Of a DNA stretch of 64,000 nt, positions 17,827 to 27,228 are shown in pieces. Numbering within the stretch: the stretch's first letter is position 1; every line of letters begins with the position of its first letter. This DNA is from Lachnospiraceae bacterium (lineage in GTDB: Bacteria > Bacillota > Clostridia > Lachnospirales > Lachnospiraceae): contig JAQVCW010000007.1 in assembly GCA_028689585.1 (NCBI GenBank), positions 62,001 to 126,000 on the forward strand, read 5' to 3'. The notes under the pieces are model-generated. The model saw nothing but the letters and a program-made list of their open reading frames with translations. It did no database searches and was not told the origin of the DNA. The position numbers and the translations under genes were made by a program.

Positions 17827-20800
17827 TCATCCAAAATCAAAGAGCGACAACTGGTTGGACTCCGGCAGATCCTTCATAATTCCCAGATCTCCCAGCAGGT
17901 CAACCACAGTCTTGCTGACCTTGGTCCGCTCCCTGAAGTCATCCTTAGACAGAAATTTTCCATCCTTTACCGCATCCACCACGCCCTCTGCCGCCTTGCC
18001 GCCCAGACCGTCTATGGTATCCAGCGCAGGCATCAGCCTGCCGTCCACTATCTGGAACCGGTTGGCCTGCGCCTGATAGATATCGATGGGGGTAAACTCA
18101 AAGCCTCTTGCATACATTTCCCGGACCACCTTCATGTCCTTGTACTCGTCCTGTTCTTTTTTACTCAGTGTATCCATCCGCTTTTCATAATCCTTAATGT
18201 GCATCAGCAGACGTTCCTGACCAAGACACATGAGCTCATAGTCAAAGCCGGAAGCACGGATGCTGAAAAAGGACGCATAATAAGCCAGAGGCCGGTTGAT
18301 CTTAAACCAGGCGATCCGGTAGGCCATCATAACATAGGCCGCCGCATGGGCCTTCGGGAACATGTATTTGATCTTCTTACAGGACCAGATATACCAGTCC
18401 GGCACGCCATGGGCCGTCATTTCCGTCTCCCATTCCGGCTTCAGGCCTTTTCCCTTCCGGACCGCCTCCATGATTGTAAATGACAGCTCACTGTCCAGTC
18501 CCTTTTCGATCAGATAGATCATGATATCATCACGGGTACAGATGGCAGTGGAAATCGTTGCCTTTTTTTCCTGTATCAGCGTCTGGGCATTTCCCAGCCA
18601 CACATCGGTGCCATGGGCCAGACCGGCGATTCGCACCAGATCGGAAAAATACTGCGGTTTGGTGTCGATCAGCATCTGGATTGCAAATTCGGTGCCGAAC
18701 TCCGGGATGCCAAGGGAACCAAGCTGGCATCCGCCGATCTGATCCGGAGTCAGCTTCAGAGCACTTAAGTTCTGGAACAGGGACATTACTTCTCTGTCAT
18801 CCAGCGGAATCTTCTGAGCATCCAGACCGGTCAGATCCTCCAGCATCCGGATCATGGTAGGATCATCATGCCCCAGAATATCCAGCTTCAGCAGGTTGTG
18901 ATCAATGGAATGGTAGTCAAAATGAGTGGTGATAATATCCGTAGTCATATCATTGGCCGGATGCTGTACCGGAGTAAAGGAATAGATCTCCTCACCGTAA
19001 GGCAGCACGATGATGCCGCCGGGATGCTGTCCCGTGGTTCTGCGCACGCCTACACAGCCGGATACGATCCGGTTGATCTCACAGATTCTCTTATGTACCC
19101 CATGCTCTTCATAATAATTTTTCACATATCCGAATGCCGTCTTGTCCGCCAGCGTACCGATGGTTCCGGCACGGTAGGTCTGACCTGCCCCAAAAATCAC
19201 CTCCGTATATTTGTGGGCCTTACTCTGATATTCTCCGGAAAAGTTCAGGTCGATATCCGGCTCTTTATTTCCTTTAAATCCCAGGAAGGTCTCAAACGGA
19301 ATGTCAAACCCATCCTTTTTCAGCTTCTGCCCGCACACCGGACAATTTTTATCCGGCATATCACAGCCCGCCATACCGTCAAATTTCCGCACGTCCGGAG
19401 AATCAAAATCGCTGTAATGACAGTTCTCGCAGTAGTAATGGGGATGCAGCGGATTTACCTCGGTAATCCCCGCCATCGTAGCCACAAAGGAGGATCCCAC
19501 CGAACCTCTCGATCCCACCAGATAGCCATCCGCGTTGGATTTCCACACCAGCTTCTGGGCGATGATGTACATTACGGCAAAGCCATTGGATATGATGGAA
19601 TTCAGCTCTCTCTGAAGACGCTCCTCCACGATTTCCGGCAGCTTCTCCCCATACAGCTCATGGGCTTTATTATAACAGATATCCGTCAGGAGCTGATCCG
19701 AATTTTCAATGACCGGCGGACACTTATCCGGACGGACCGGCGAAATCCTTTCACACATATTGGCAATCTTTATCGTATTGGTAATGACCACTTCCCTGGC
19801 CTTTTCATCTCCCAGGTACTTAAATTCCTCCAGCATCTCTTCTGTGGTGCGCAGATACAGGGGAGCCTGCTCATCCGCATCCTTAAATCCTTTTCCGGCC
19901 ATAATGATCCGGCGGTAGACTTCATCCTCCGGATTCAGGAAATGAACATCGCAGGTAGCTGCCACCGGCTTGTTGTACTGCTCTCCCAGCTTCACGATCT
20001 TTCGGTTGTACTCCTGCAGGTCTTCCACCGTCTTGACATCATCGTAGCCGTCCCTGGTCATGAACATATTATTGCCCAGGGGCTGAATCTCCAGATAATC
20101 ATAAAAATTGACCAGACGGGCCAGTTCCTTTTCCGGAGCCCCCCGAAGAAGCGCCTGAAACAGCTCTCCCGCCTCACAGGCAGAACCGATCAGCAGCCCC
20201 TCCCGGTACTTTTGCAGCACACTCTTCGGGATACGGGGACGCCGGTTATAGTACTGGATGTGGGACCAGGAAATCAGGCGGTATAAATTCACCCGGCCGA
20301 TATCGCTGTTTGCCAGTATGATCACATGGTAGGTGGGCAGCTTTTTGATCTGCTGCGGGGAAGACTGTCCCAGCTTATTCACTCCGGTCAGGTCATAGAT
20401 CTCCCGCTCCTTCAGCATCTCCACAAATTTCACAAAAATCTCCGCGGTACATCCCGCATCATCCACCGCTCTGTGATGATTCAGCAGGGAAATATTCAGT
20501 GCTTTCGCCACCGTATCCAGCTTAAACCGGTTCAACTGGGGCAGCAGAACCCGGGCCAGCCCCACCGTATCCACAGAGGTAAATTCTTTTTCAATGCCCA
20601 GGCGGCTACAGTTTTCTTCGATAAATCCCATATCAAAAGAAGCATTGTGCGCCACCATCACCGCATCCCGGCAGAAATCCAGGAACCGGGGCAGTATGAT
20701 ATCGATCTTGGGCGCCTCCAGCACCATACTGTCGTTGATGCCGGTCAACTGCTCAATCCGGTAGGGAATAGGCACATCCGGATTCACGAAAGTACTGAAC

Positions 20801-22443
20801 CGGTCTGTTATCTTTCCTTTTTCCACCCGGACAGCGCCGATTTCGATAATCCGGTTCTGAATGGGACTAAAGCCGGTAGTCTCCAGATCAAATACCACGT
20901 AGGTCTCCTGCAGACTCTGACCTTTTTCATTGACCGCCAGCCCTCTCATATCATCCACCAGATAACCCTCTACCCCGTAAATCACCTTAAAGGGTGAACC
21001 GCCCGGCACCGCATGGTTGGCATCCGGAAATGCCTGCACATCGCCATGATCCGTCACCGCAATGGCCGGGTGCCCCCATTTTACAGCCTGGGCGATGATA
21101 TCCTTAACTTCGGACACGCCATCCATATCGCTCATCTTGGTATGGCAGTGAAGCTCCACTCTTTTTTCCGGATAAGTATCCATCCGCTCCTTCCGAAAAT
21201 CGGCAATCTTTTTAATGCCCATCACGGAGCCGATGGTCAGCTGGCTGTCAAATTTGTCAATGGTGGTGACACCCCTGATCTTCACAAAAATCCCCTTGGA
21301 AACGCCTGCTTTGATCTCGTCCATCTGATCGTTGCGGGCAAACATCTTCACCACGATGGTGTCTGTAAAATCCGTCACTTCCAGCATAATGATGGTCTTC
21401 TCATTCCGGATCTCTCTGGTCTCCATGCTCTGGATCATGCCGCGGATGGTCACCTCTCCGATTTCGCCCGCAATCTGTTCGATTGGCATGGCATCCTCTT
21501 CAAAGTCACGCCCCACCAGCACATCCGGGTTGTCGGAACGCTTCACAGAGCCGCCAAAACGGCTGTCGTTCCTTCCCTGGTATTTTCCTCCGCCTCTGGA
21601 ACGGAAACCGCCATTTCGCCCTCCATTGCCGGATCCTGCTGCATTTTTGGCATTTCTGCCGGCAGATGCCCCAGCAGCTTTGCTGCCCGAACCTTCTTTG
21701 ACTTCCCTGTCCGATTCCGCCCCTTCTGCCTTCGAAGCTTTGCCGCCGGCAGGTGCCCCGGGATTTTCTGATCCATCCGCCAGGAAAGCGGCATCGCCCT
21801 GTTCTGCAGGTCCTTCCAGAAATTCGCCGCCGTCCTCCCCGTCATCGGTGCGGTTCCTCGCAAGTCGCATCTGAATCGCCTCCACCTCCTGCTCCAGCTT
21901 AATCTTGGCAAAGCGGCGGTTCTGACTCTCCTTTGCTTCGGTCAGCTTCGCTTCGATCTTCAGATGCTGACCGCACCGTTCGCAGAAGATCTTCTCCAGA
22001 ATGCTCAGCAGCTCCTCTTCTTTTCCCTGCGCTACCACATTGTCCTCCATGGTCAGGTGCAGGGTATCGGCATCGGAAAACTCACATTTTGCCCCCCGGA
22101 ACAGATTGTAGAGAAAGATATTGTAATTTTTCAGCTCCAGTAATATGCTGTCCCGGTAGATGGGCAGCAGCTTCTTGGAATTGTACTGTTCCGACAGATG
22201 AAATTTCTCAATAATCTGCACCCGGACAGGGATGTCAAAAAAGAGCTGGTCTTTTATGGCCTGCTCTGTTTCATAAATATTTTTTTTGTAGATTAGAACG
22301 TCACTTTCCAGATAAATTCGCATAAAGTCCTTCCGGGGCGTCATGGTCACTCTGCTGACCATTGACTGCCCCATCAGTTCCTTCAGTTCACCCTCCAGAT
22401 CCAGTGTGGGAAAGACATCATAAAAAGCTTTTGCCATCATCAT
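17827..22443 (-). CDS. polC: DNA polymerase III alpha subunit, PolC type
   Basis: The Gram-positive replicative polymerase, 1538 residues. In order: an N-terminal domain (1-200), a low-complexity Gly/Ser/Lys/Arg-rich linker (about 200-302), an OB domain (about 325-410), a PHP domain starting VELHCHTKMSDMDG (about 429), a DEDDh proofreading exonuclease inserted in it (FDLETTGF at 518-525, later HNASFD), a CxxC zinc pair (CENC, CPVC), and the polymerase core with PDIDLNFSGE. It is longer than the usual 1430-1470 residues mainly because of the linker. The start overlaps the ispG stop (ATGA). Confidence 0.97.
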   Translation of the reverse strand: MMMAKAFYDVFPTLDLEGELKELMGQSMVSRVTMTPRKDFMRIYLESDVLIYKKNIYETEQAIKDQLFFDIPVRVQIIEKFHLSEQYNSKKLLPIYRDSILLELKNYNIFLYNLFRGAKCEFSDADTLHLTMEDNVVAQGKEEELLSILEKIFCERCGQHLKIEAKLTEAKESQNRRFAKIKLEQEVEAIQMRLARNRTDDGEDGGEFLEGPAEQGDAAFLADGSENPGAPAGGKASKAEGAESDREVKEGSGSKAAGASAGRNAKNAAGSGNGGRNGGFRSRGGGKYQGRNDSRFGGSVKRSDNPDVLVGRDFEEDAMPIEQIAGEIGEVTIRGMIQSMETREIRNEKTIIMLEVTDFTDTIVVKMFARNDQMDEIKAGVSKGIFVKIRGVTTIDKFDSQLTIGSVMGIKKIADFRKERMDTYPEKRVELHCHTKMSDMDGVSEVKDIIAQAVKWGHPAIAVTDHGDVQAFPDANHAVPGGSPFKVIYGVEGYLVDDMRGLAVNEKGQSLQETYVVFDLETTGFSPIQNRIIEIGAVRVEKGKITDRFSTFVNPDVPIPYRIEQLTGINDSMVLEAPKIDIILPRFLDFCRDAVMVAHNASFDMGFIEENCSRLGIEKEFTSVDTVGLARVLLPQLNRFKLDTVAKALNISLLNHHRAVDDAGCTAEIFVKFVEMLKEREIYDLTGVNKLGQSSPQQIKKLPTYHVIILANSDIGRVNLYRLISWSHIQYYNRRPRIPKSVLQKYREGLLIGSACEAGELFQALLRGAPEKELARLVNFYDYLEIQPLGNNMFMTRDGYDDVKTVEDLQEYNRKIVKLGEQYNKPVAATCDVHFLNPEDEVYRRIIMAGKGFKDADEQAPLYLRTTEEMLEEFKYLGDEKAREVVITNTIKIANMCERISPVRPDKCPPVIENSDQLLTDICYNKAHELYGEKLPEIVEERLQRELNSIISNGFAVMYIIAQKLVWKSNADGYLVGSRGSVGSSFVATMAGITEVNPLHPHYYCENCHYSDFDSPDVRKFDGMAGCDMPDKNCPVCGQKLKKDGFDIPFETFLGFKGNKEPDIDLNFSGEYQSKAHKYTEVIFGAGQTYRAGTIGTLADKTAFGYVKNYYEEHGVHKRICEINRIVSGCVGVRRTTGQHPGGIIVLPYGEEIYSFTPVQHPANDMTTDIITTHFDYHSIDHNLLKLDILGHDDPTMIRMLEDLTGLDAQKIPLDDREVMSLFQNLSALKLTPDQIGGCQLGSLGIPEFGTEFAIQMLIDTKPQYFSDLVRIAGLAHGTDVWLGNAQTLIQEKKATISTAICTRDDIMIYLIEKGLDSELSFTIMEAVRKGKGLKPEWETEMTAHGVPDWYIWSCKKIKYMFPKAHAAAYVMMAYRIAWFKINRPLAYYASFFSIRASGFDYELMCLGQERLLMHIKDYEKRMDTLSKKEQDEYKDMKVVREMYARGFEFTPIDIYQAQANRFQIVDGRLMPALDTIDGLGGKAAEGVVDAVKDGKFLSKDDFRERTKVSKTVVDLLGDLGIMKDLPESNQLSLFDFG

Positions 22444-23495
22444 TCACTCCAGTTCAACAATTCTTCCCGCAGCACAGAAAGAAGCTGATCCTCCGGCACC
22501 TTCCGTATCACTTCGCCTTTTTTGATCAGAAGTCCTTCCTTTTTGCCGCCGGCGATGCCGATATCCGCTTCCTTCGCCTCGCCAGGTCCGTTGACCACGC
22601 AGCCCATCACGGCCACCTTCAGATTCAGCGGGATGTCAGCTACCATATCCTCCACCTGATTTGCCAGACCGATCAGATCAATCTGGGTTCTTCCGCAGGT
22701 GGGACATGAGACCACTTCAATCCCTCCTCTGCGCAGTCCCAGCGTTTTCAGGATCAGCTTCGCAGATTTGATCTCCTCCAGAGGATCTCCGGTCAGGGAC
22801 ACCCGGATGGTATCTCCGATGCCCTGGGATAAAATCATCCCCAGTCCAATGGCGGATTTAATGTTTCCAGACAGAAGGGTTCCCGCTTCCGTGATGCCCA
22901 CATGGAGCGGATATTCGGTCTGGGGAGCGATCAGCTCATGCGCTTTGGCACACATCAGCACATCGGAAGACTTGATGCTGATCACCAGATTATCATAGCC
23001 CATGTCCTCGATCATGCTCACCTTATGCAACGCACTCTCCACCAGCCCTTCCGCCGTCACCCCATGATACTTATCCAGCAGCTCCTTTTCCAGAGAACCG
23101 CTGTTCACGCCCACACGAATGGGGATACTGCGTTCCCTGGCCGCGTCCACCACGGCTCTCACCCGTTCCGGACTTCCGATGTTGCCTGGATTGATCCGGA
23201 TTTTATCCGCACCGTTTTCAATGGCCGCAATCGCCAGCTTATAGTCAAAATGGATATCCGCCACCAGCGGGATGGAAATCTGCTGTTTGATCTCCCCCAG
23301 CGCGGCTGCCGCTTCCATCGTGGGCACCGCACAGCGGATGATATCGCAGCCTGCTGCCTCCAGCTTCTGAATCTGCGCCGCTGTGGCCGCCGCATCCTCC
23401 GTCCTGGTATTTGTCATGGATTGAATCAGGATTGGATTTCCCCCGCCGATCACCTTGTCACCTATTTTAATCACTCTTGTACAATCACGGAACAT
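22440..23495 (-). CDS. ispG: 4-hydroxy-3-methylbut-2-enyl diphosphate synthase
   Basis: Iron-sulfur enzyme of the MEP isoprenoid pathway that reduces methylerythritol cyclodiphosphate to HMBPP. The 351-residue protein has the [4Fe-4S] cysteines C264 and C267 (CPTCGRTQ) and C299 (GCVVNGPGEA). The start at 23495 has AAAGGAGG upstream and the family N-terminus (CTRVIKIGDKVIGGG) right after; the longer frame upstream is not supported. It is coupled to polC by a stop-start overlap, the typical ispG-polC order of Clostridia. Confidence 0.96.
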   Translation of the reverse strand: MFRDCTRVIKIGDKVIGGGNPILIQSMTNTRTEDAAATAAQIQKLEAAGCDIIRCAVPTMEAAAALGEIKQQISIPLVADIHFDYKLAIAAIENGADKIRINPGNIGSPERVRAVVDAARERSIPIRVGVNSGSLEKELLDKYHGVTAEGLVESALHKVSMIEDMGYDNLVISIKSSDVLMCAKAHELIAPQTEYPLHVGITEAGTLLSGNIKSAIGLGMILSQGIGDTIRVSLTGDPLEEIKSAKLILKTLGLRRGGIEVVSCPTCGRTQIDLIGLANQVEDMVADIPLNLKVAVMGCVVNGPGEAKEADIGIAGGKKEGLLIKKGEVIRKVPEDQLLSVLREELLNWSE

Positions 23496-23521
23496 GTCAG
23501 TCTCCTCCTTTTGTGTCTGCT

Positions 23522-25651
23522 CTAGTCTTCTGCCGGCTCTGCCGGAATAAACACTCTGGTCTGTGCCGGTCCGTCCGGCTTCTCCGCCCGTTCTTTTGCC
23601 TCCCGGCAAAAATAATCCTGTGCACAGAGCAAAACCTTGCCCCGTTTATCTATCTTTTCGTAATGATTATCCGCGTTCAGTTCATGGGCCTTGAGGGTAT
23701 CCGCAAGCTGCACCTCCAGAATATGCTTTACCTCTTCCTTCAGATCAGCGTCCTCTACCGGGAACATGATCTCCACCCGCTTATCCAGGTTGCGCGGCAT
23801 CCAGTCTGCACTGCCCATATACAGCTCCTCCAGACCGCCATTCTGGAAATAGAAAATACGGCTGTGTTCCAAAAAGGTGCCCACGATGGAGCGGACCGTA
23901 ATATTCTCACTGATGCCGGGAATGCCCACCTTCAGACAGCAGATGCCCCGGATGATCAGGTCAATCTTCACTCCAGCCGCTGAAGCCTGATACAGGGCCG
24001 CTATGATCTCCTGATCGCAGAGAGAATTCATCTTGGCAATGATTCTGGCCGGCTGGCCTTCTCTGGCATGATCCGCCTCCCTGCCGATCAGTCTCAAAAA
24101 GCCGTCTCTCAGCCAGATCGGCGCCAGGATCAGACGATTCCAGGACTTTGGCTCGGAATAGCCGGACAGCATATTGAATACTGCCGTAGCATCCTCCCCG
24201 ATCACCTCTGAACAGGTCATAATACCGCAGTCCGTATACAGCTTTGCCGTGGTGTCATTATAATTGCCGGTTCCCAGATGAACATACCTGCGGATCCCGT
24301 CTTCTTCCCTGCGGACCACCAGAGTGATCTTGCTGTGAGTCTTCAGCCCCACCAGTCCGTAGATGACATGGCAGCCTGCTTTCTCCAGCATCTTCGCCCA
24401 GATAATATTATTTTCTTCATCGAATCTTGCCTTTAATTCCACCAGAACAGAGACCTGCTTTCCATTCTCCGCCGCCTGGGCCAGCGCCGCCACGATGGGG
24501 GAATGTCCGCTCACCCGGTACAGCGTCTGCTTGATCGCCAGCACCTGAGGATCTCTGGCCGCCTGCTGCACAAACTGCACCACCGGATCAAAGGTCATAT
24601 AGGGATGGTGAAGCAGGATGTCCTTTTTACGGATGGCTTCAAAAATATCCGCCTCCTTCTGCAGCGCCGGAACCGGCTGGGGATGATAAGGCGGAGTCTT
24701 TAAATGATCGAATCCGTCCATACCGTACATCTTCATCAAAAAGGTGAGATCCAGCGGTCCATTGATGGGATAAATATCCTCATCCTTCACATTAAATTCT
24801 TTTTTCAGTATTTTCAGCAGCTTCTCGCTCATCCGGTCTTCCACCTCCAGACGGATGACCTCTCCCCACTGCCGCATCTTCAACTGCTTCTGGATCTCCT
24901 TCAGAAGATCCGCCGCCTCCTCCTCGTCAATGGTCAGATCCGCATTTCTCATGATCCGGTACGGGTGGGCGCTGACCACATCATAATTCAGAAACAGCTT
25001 GTCAATGTTATGTTCAATGATCTCCTCCAGCAAAATACCTACCCGGCAGCCGTCCTCTCCTTTCGGAAGCTCCACCACCCGGGGAAGAACTGCCGGAACC
25101 TGAACTGTAGCGAATTCCGCCCTGCTTTTCTCACCCTTTCTGGAAATCAGGGCGCCGATATTCAGCGTCTTGTTGCGAATCAGCGGAAATGGTCTGGACG
25201 AATCCATCGCCATGGGTGTCAGCACCGGATATACGTTTTCTTCAAAATACCGGTCCACATACTTTTGCTGCTCCCCGCTCAGATTTTCATGTGCCGTCAC
25301 CAGCTCCAGCCCGTTCTGCTTCAGTGCAGGAATCAGAGAACGATTGTAGGTGGAATATTGAAGAGCCACCAGACTGTGGGCCTTCTGCTGGATCAGGTCA
25401 AGCTGTGCCTGAGGGTTCAGTCCGGCGATGTCCTCCTTCAGATATTTTGCATGTACCATATCCAGAAGAGATGCCACCCGGATCATAAAAAACTCATCCA
25501 GGTTGGACGCCGTTATGCTTAAAAACTTCAGCCGTTCAAACAGCGGATTGGCCTTATCCCTGGCCTCCCCCAGAATGCGCAGGTTAAACTCCAGCCAGCT
25601 CAGCTCCCGATTGGTATAATACTCCGGTTTTGTATAATCTATCTCAGCCAT
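23522..25651 (-). CDS. ppk1: Polyphosphate kinase 1
   Basis: Reversible synthesis of polyphosphate from ATP. The 709-residue protein has the PPK1 N-terminal motif NRELSWLEFNLRIL (about 14-27), middle-domain features, and the two phospholipase-D-like C-terminal domains with the active-site THSK and YVHLGTGNYND segments and, near the end, MGSADWMPRNLDKRVE. GGAGGGA precedes the start. It is 14 bases downstream of the ppx-like gene and 26 bases upstream of ispG, so polyphosphate synthesis and breakdown enzymes share one unit. Confidence 0.95.
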   Translation of the reverse strand: MAEIDYTKPEYYTNRELSWLEFNLRILGEARDKANPLFERLKFLSITASNLDEFFMIRVASLLDMVHAKYLKEDIAGLNPQAQLDLIQQKAHSLVALQYSTYNRSLIPALKQNGLELVTAHENLSGEQQKYVDRYFEENVYPVLTPMAMDSSRPFPLIRNKTLNIGALISRKGEKSRAEFATVQVPAVLPRVVELPKGEDGCRVGILLEEIIEHNIDKLFLNYDVVSAHPYRIMRNADLTIDEEEAADLLKEIQKQLKMRQWGEVIRLEVEDRMSEKLLKILKKEFNVKDEDIYPINGPLDLTFLMKMYGMDGFDHLKTPPYHPQPVPALQKEADIFEAIRKKDILLHHPYMTFDPVVQFVQQAARDPQVLAIKQTLYRVSGHSPIVAALAQAAENGKQVSVLVELKARFDEENNIIWAKMLEKAGCHVIYGLVGLKTHSKITLVVRREEDGIRRYVHLGTGNYNDTTAKLYTDCGIMTCSEVIGEDATAVFNMLSGYSEPKSWNRLILAPIWLRDGFLRLIGREADHAREGQPARIIAKMNSLCDQEIIAALYQASAAGVKIDLIIRGICCLKVGIPGISENITVRSIVGTFLEHSRIFYFQNGGLEELYMGSADWMPRNLDKRVEIMFPVEDADLKEEVKHILEVQLADTLKAHELNADNHYEKIDKRGKVLLCAQDYFCREAKERAEKPDGPAQTRVFIPAEPAED

Positions 25652-25664
25652 ATGATCCCTCCTC

Positions 25665-27209
25665 CTACATCTTTTTCTTTTGCCTGATCACAGGATGTAC
25701 GTTAAATACTTCTTCGAAAAATTCCGTCTTATCCGCCAGAGTTCCCTTTTCCAGCGTAAGATCCTCCTGACTGTTTACCGAAATCAAAAGCTCATCTCCC
25801 CGCAGAGTGACCACCGCATTTTTAAACTTTTGTTTGTGGCTGCGGTCCAGAGCATTGGCAACCCGCAGGATCGCAGTCAGCTTTGCAATCACCAGATACT
25901 CTTCCCTGCTGAGGCTGCTGCCCATAGCCAGCTCTTTGTAATAGCTGAAATCACTGGTATTAAATTTCACCACGTAAGCCACCATCTCCCGCTCTGCATG
26001 GGAAAGTCCGATAATCTCCGTGGCCATAATAATATTGAACGCGCACTCTGATACGTTGGTCAGACTGATAAACTTGCCGCAGTTATGCAGTATCACTGAA
26101 ATCTGCAGAAGGAGGCGCTCCCGCGTCCCCATTCCATGAATGCTCTTCATCTTATCAAACATCTGGAGCGTAATATCCTCCATGTTCCGGATATGAGCCT
26201 GATTACTTTTATACCGCTTTGCAATACTGCGCGCAGCAGCAATAATATCCTCATCAAAGCTATGGGTGAATTTGATGAATTTATTTTTTTCCGCATAGTC
26301 AAAAGAAATGCCGTCCGTCAGATTCATGGCCGGCATCCAGATGGTCTCCGCTCCCAGCTTCTCCAGCAGACATCGGCAGAAAACAGCAGACGGAACCACA
26401 AGATACGCAGAATCCGCAGACAGTTGGAACCGCCTCGTGATCTCGTCCGGATTCATGCAGATGATCTGCTGATAGATTTCCATAAAGGTCTCTTTGGGCA
26501 CTACAGCAATGGGATTTCCATCCTGAAGACAGAACTTCATCAGCTCCTGAAGCTCACTGGCCACCACGATCAGGTTGTTGATCTGGCGGTCCTTCTGATA
26601 AAGCTTGCCAAATCCATCCAGCTCGTGCTCCAGTTGTTCTATTATCAGCTTTTCAAAATGTGCATTGTTCTTAGCCAGAGGCAAAAGCCGCTCCCTGGTG
26701 TTCACCTTGCCCATCCGGATATTCTGTGTGGTGATCAGCTTGTCATTATCAAACACCGAGATCTGGATGCTGCTGCCTCCCATATCCACAATGGCCGTTC
26801 CGTTCTGGATAATCGTCTCGAAGGCGCTGCTCTCCGATGCGATCGATTTATAGTCCAGAAAACGCTGCTCTGAATTGCTCAGAATATCAATTTTCAGACC
26901 AGTCTGTTTTTCAATATAGTCCCTGGTGATCAATGCACTTCGGATTTCCCTCAGGGCGCTGGTTCCGCAGAGACGGTAATTATCTGTCTTATAGCCTTCC
27001 ATGATGACCTTGAATTCCTTCAGCACGCGGCACAATTCCTCTACCTTTTCCACCGCCAGCTTTCCCTGACTGTAGGCCTCCAGTCCCAGATTGATTCTGG
27101 TATTGATGCAGTCAATCTCCTTCATCCCTTTTCTGGGAGAAAGCTCAAATATTTTCATCTCTGTCTCTGTGGATCCGATCACGATCGCCGCAAAAACCTT
27201 CACCGCCAT
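25665..27209 (-). CDS. ppx: Exopolyphosphatase / guanosine pentaphosphatase (Ppx/GppA family)
   Basis: A 514-residue phosphatase of the ASKHA fold that shortens polyphosphate or hydrolyses pppGpp. The N-terminus VFAAIVIGSTETEMKIFEL is the first phosphate-binding loop, and AIVDMGGSSIQISVF around residue 140 the second. The C-terminal third is an HD-type helical domain with HNCGKFISLTN. The start at 27209 is chosen for its GGGGTGAAGG upstream; an in-frame ATG 28 codons earlier would overlap the DUF815 gene. Its position next to ppk1 favours a polyphosphate role. Confidence 0.9.
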   Translation of the reverse strand: MAVKVFAAIVIGSTETEMKIFELSPRKGMKEIDCINTRINLGLEAYSQGKLAVEKVEELCRVLKEFKVIMEGYKTDNYRLCGTSALREIRSALITRDYIEKQTGLKIDILSNSEQRFLDYKSIASESSAFETIIQNGTAIVDMGGSSIQISVFDNDKLITTQNIRMGKVNTRERLLPLAKNNAHFEKLIIEQLEHELDGFGKLYQKDRQINNLIVVASELQELMKFCLQDGNPIAVVPKETFMEIYQQIICMNPDEITRRFQLSADSAYLVVPSAVFCRCLLEKLGAETIWMPAMNLTDGISFDYAEKNKFIKFTHSFDEDIIAAARSIAKRYKSNQAHIRNMEDITLQMFDKMKSIHGMGTRERLLLQISVILHNCGKFISLTNVSECAFNIIMATEIIGLSHAEREMVAYVVKFNTSDFSYYKELAMGSSLSREEYLVIAKLTAILRVANALDRSHKQKFKNAVVTLRGDELLISVNSQEDLTLEKGTLADKTEFFEEVFNVHPVIRQKKKM

Positions 27210-27228
27210 ACCTTCACCCCGCTTTCGA

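Noticed and set aside
18868-20286. Plus-strand open frame of 472 codons inside polC
   Set aside because: Shadow of polC, no family features.
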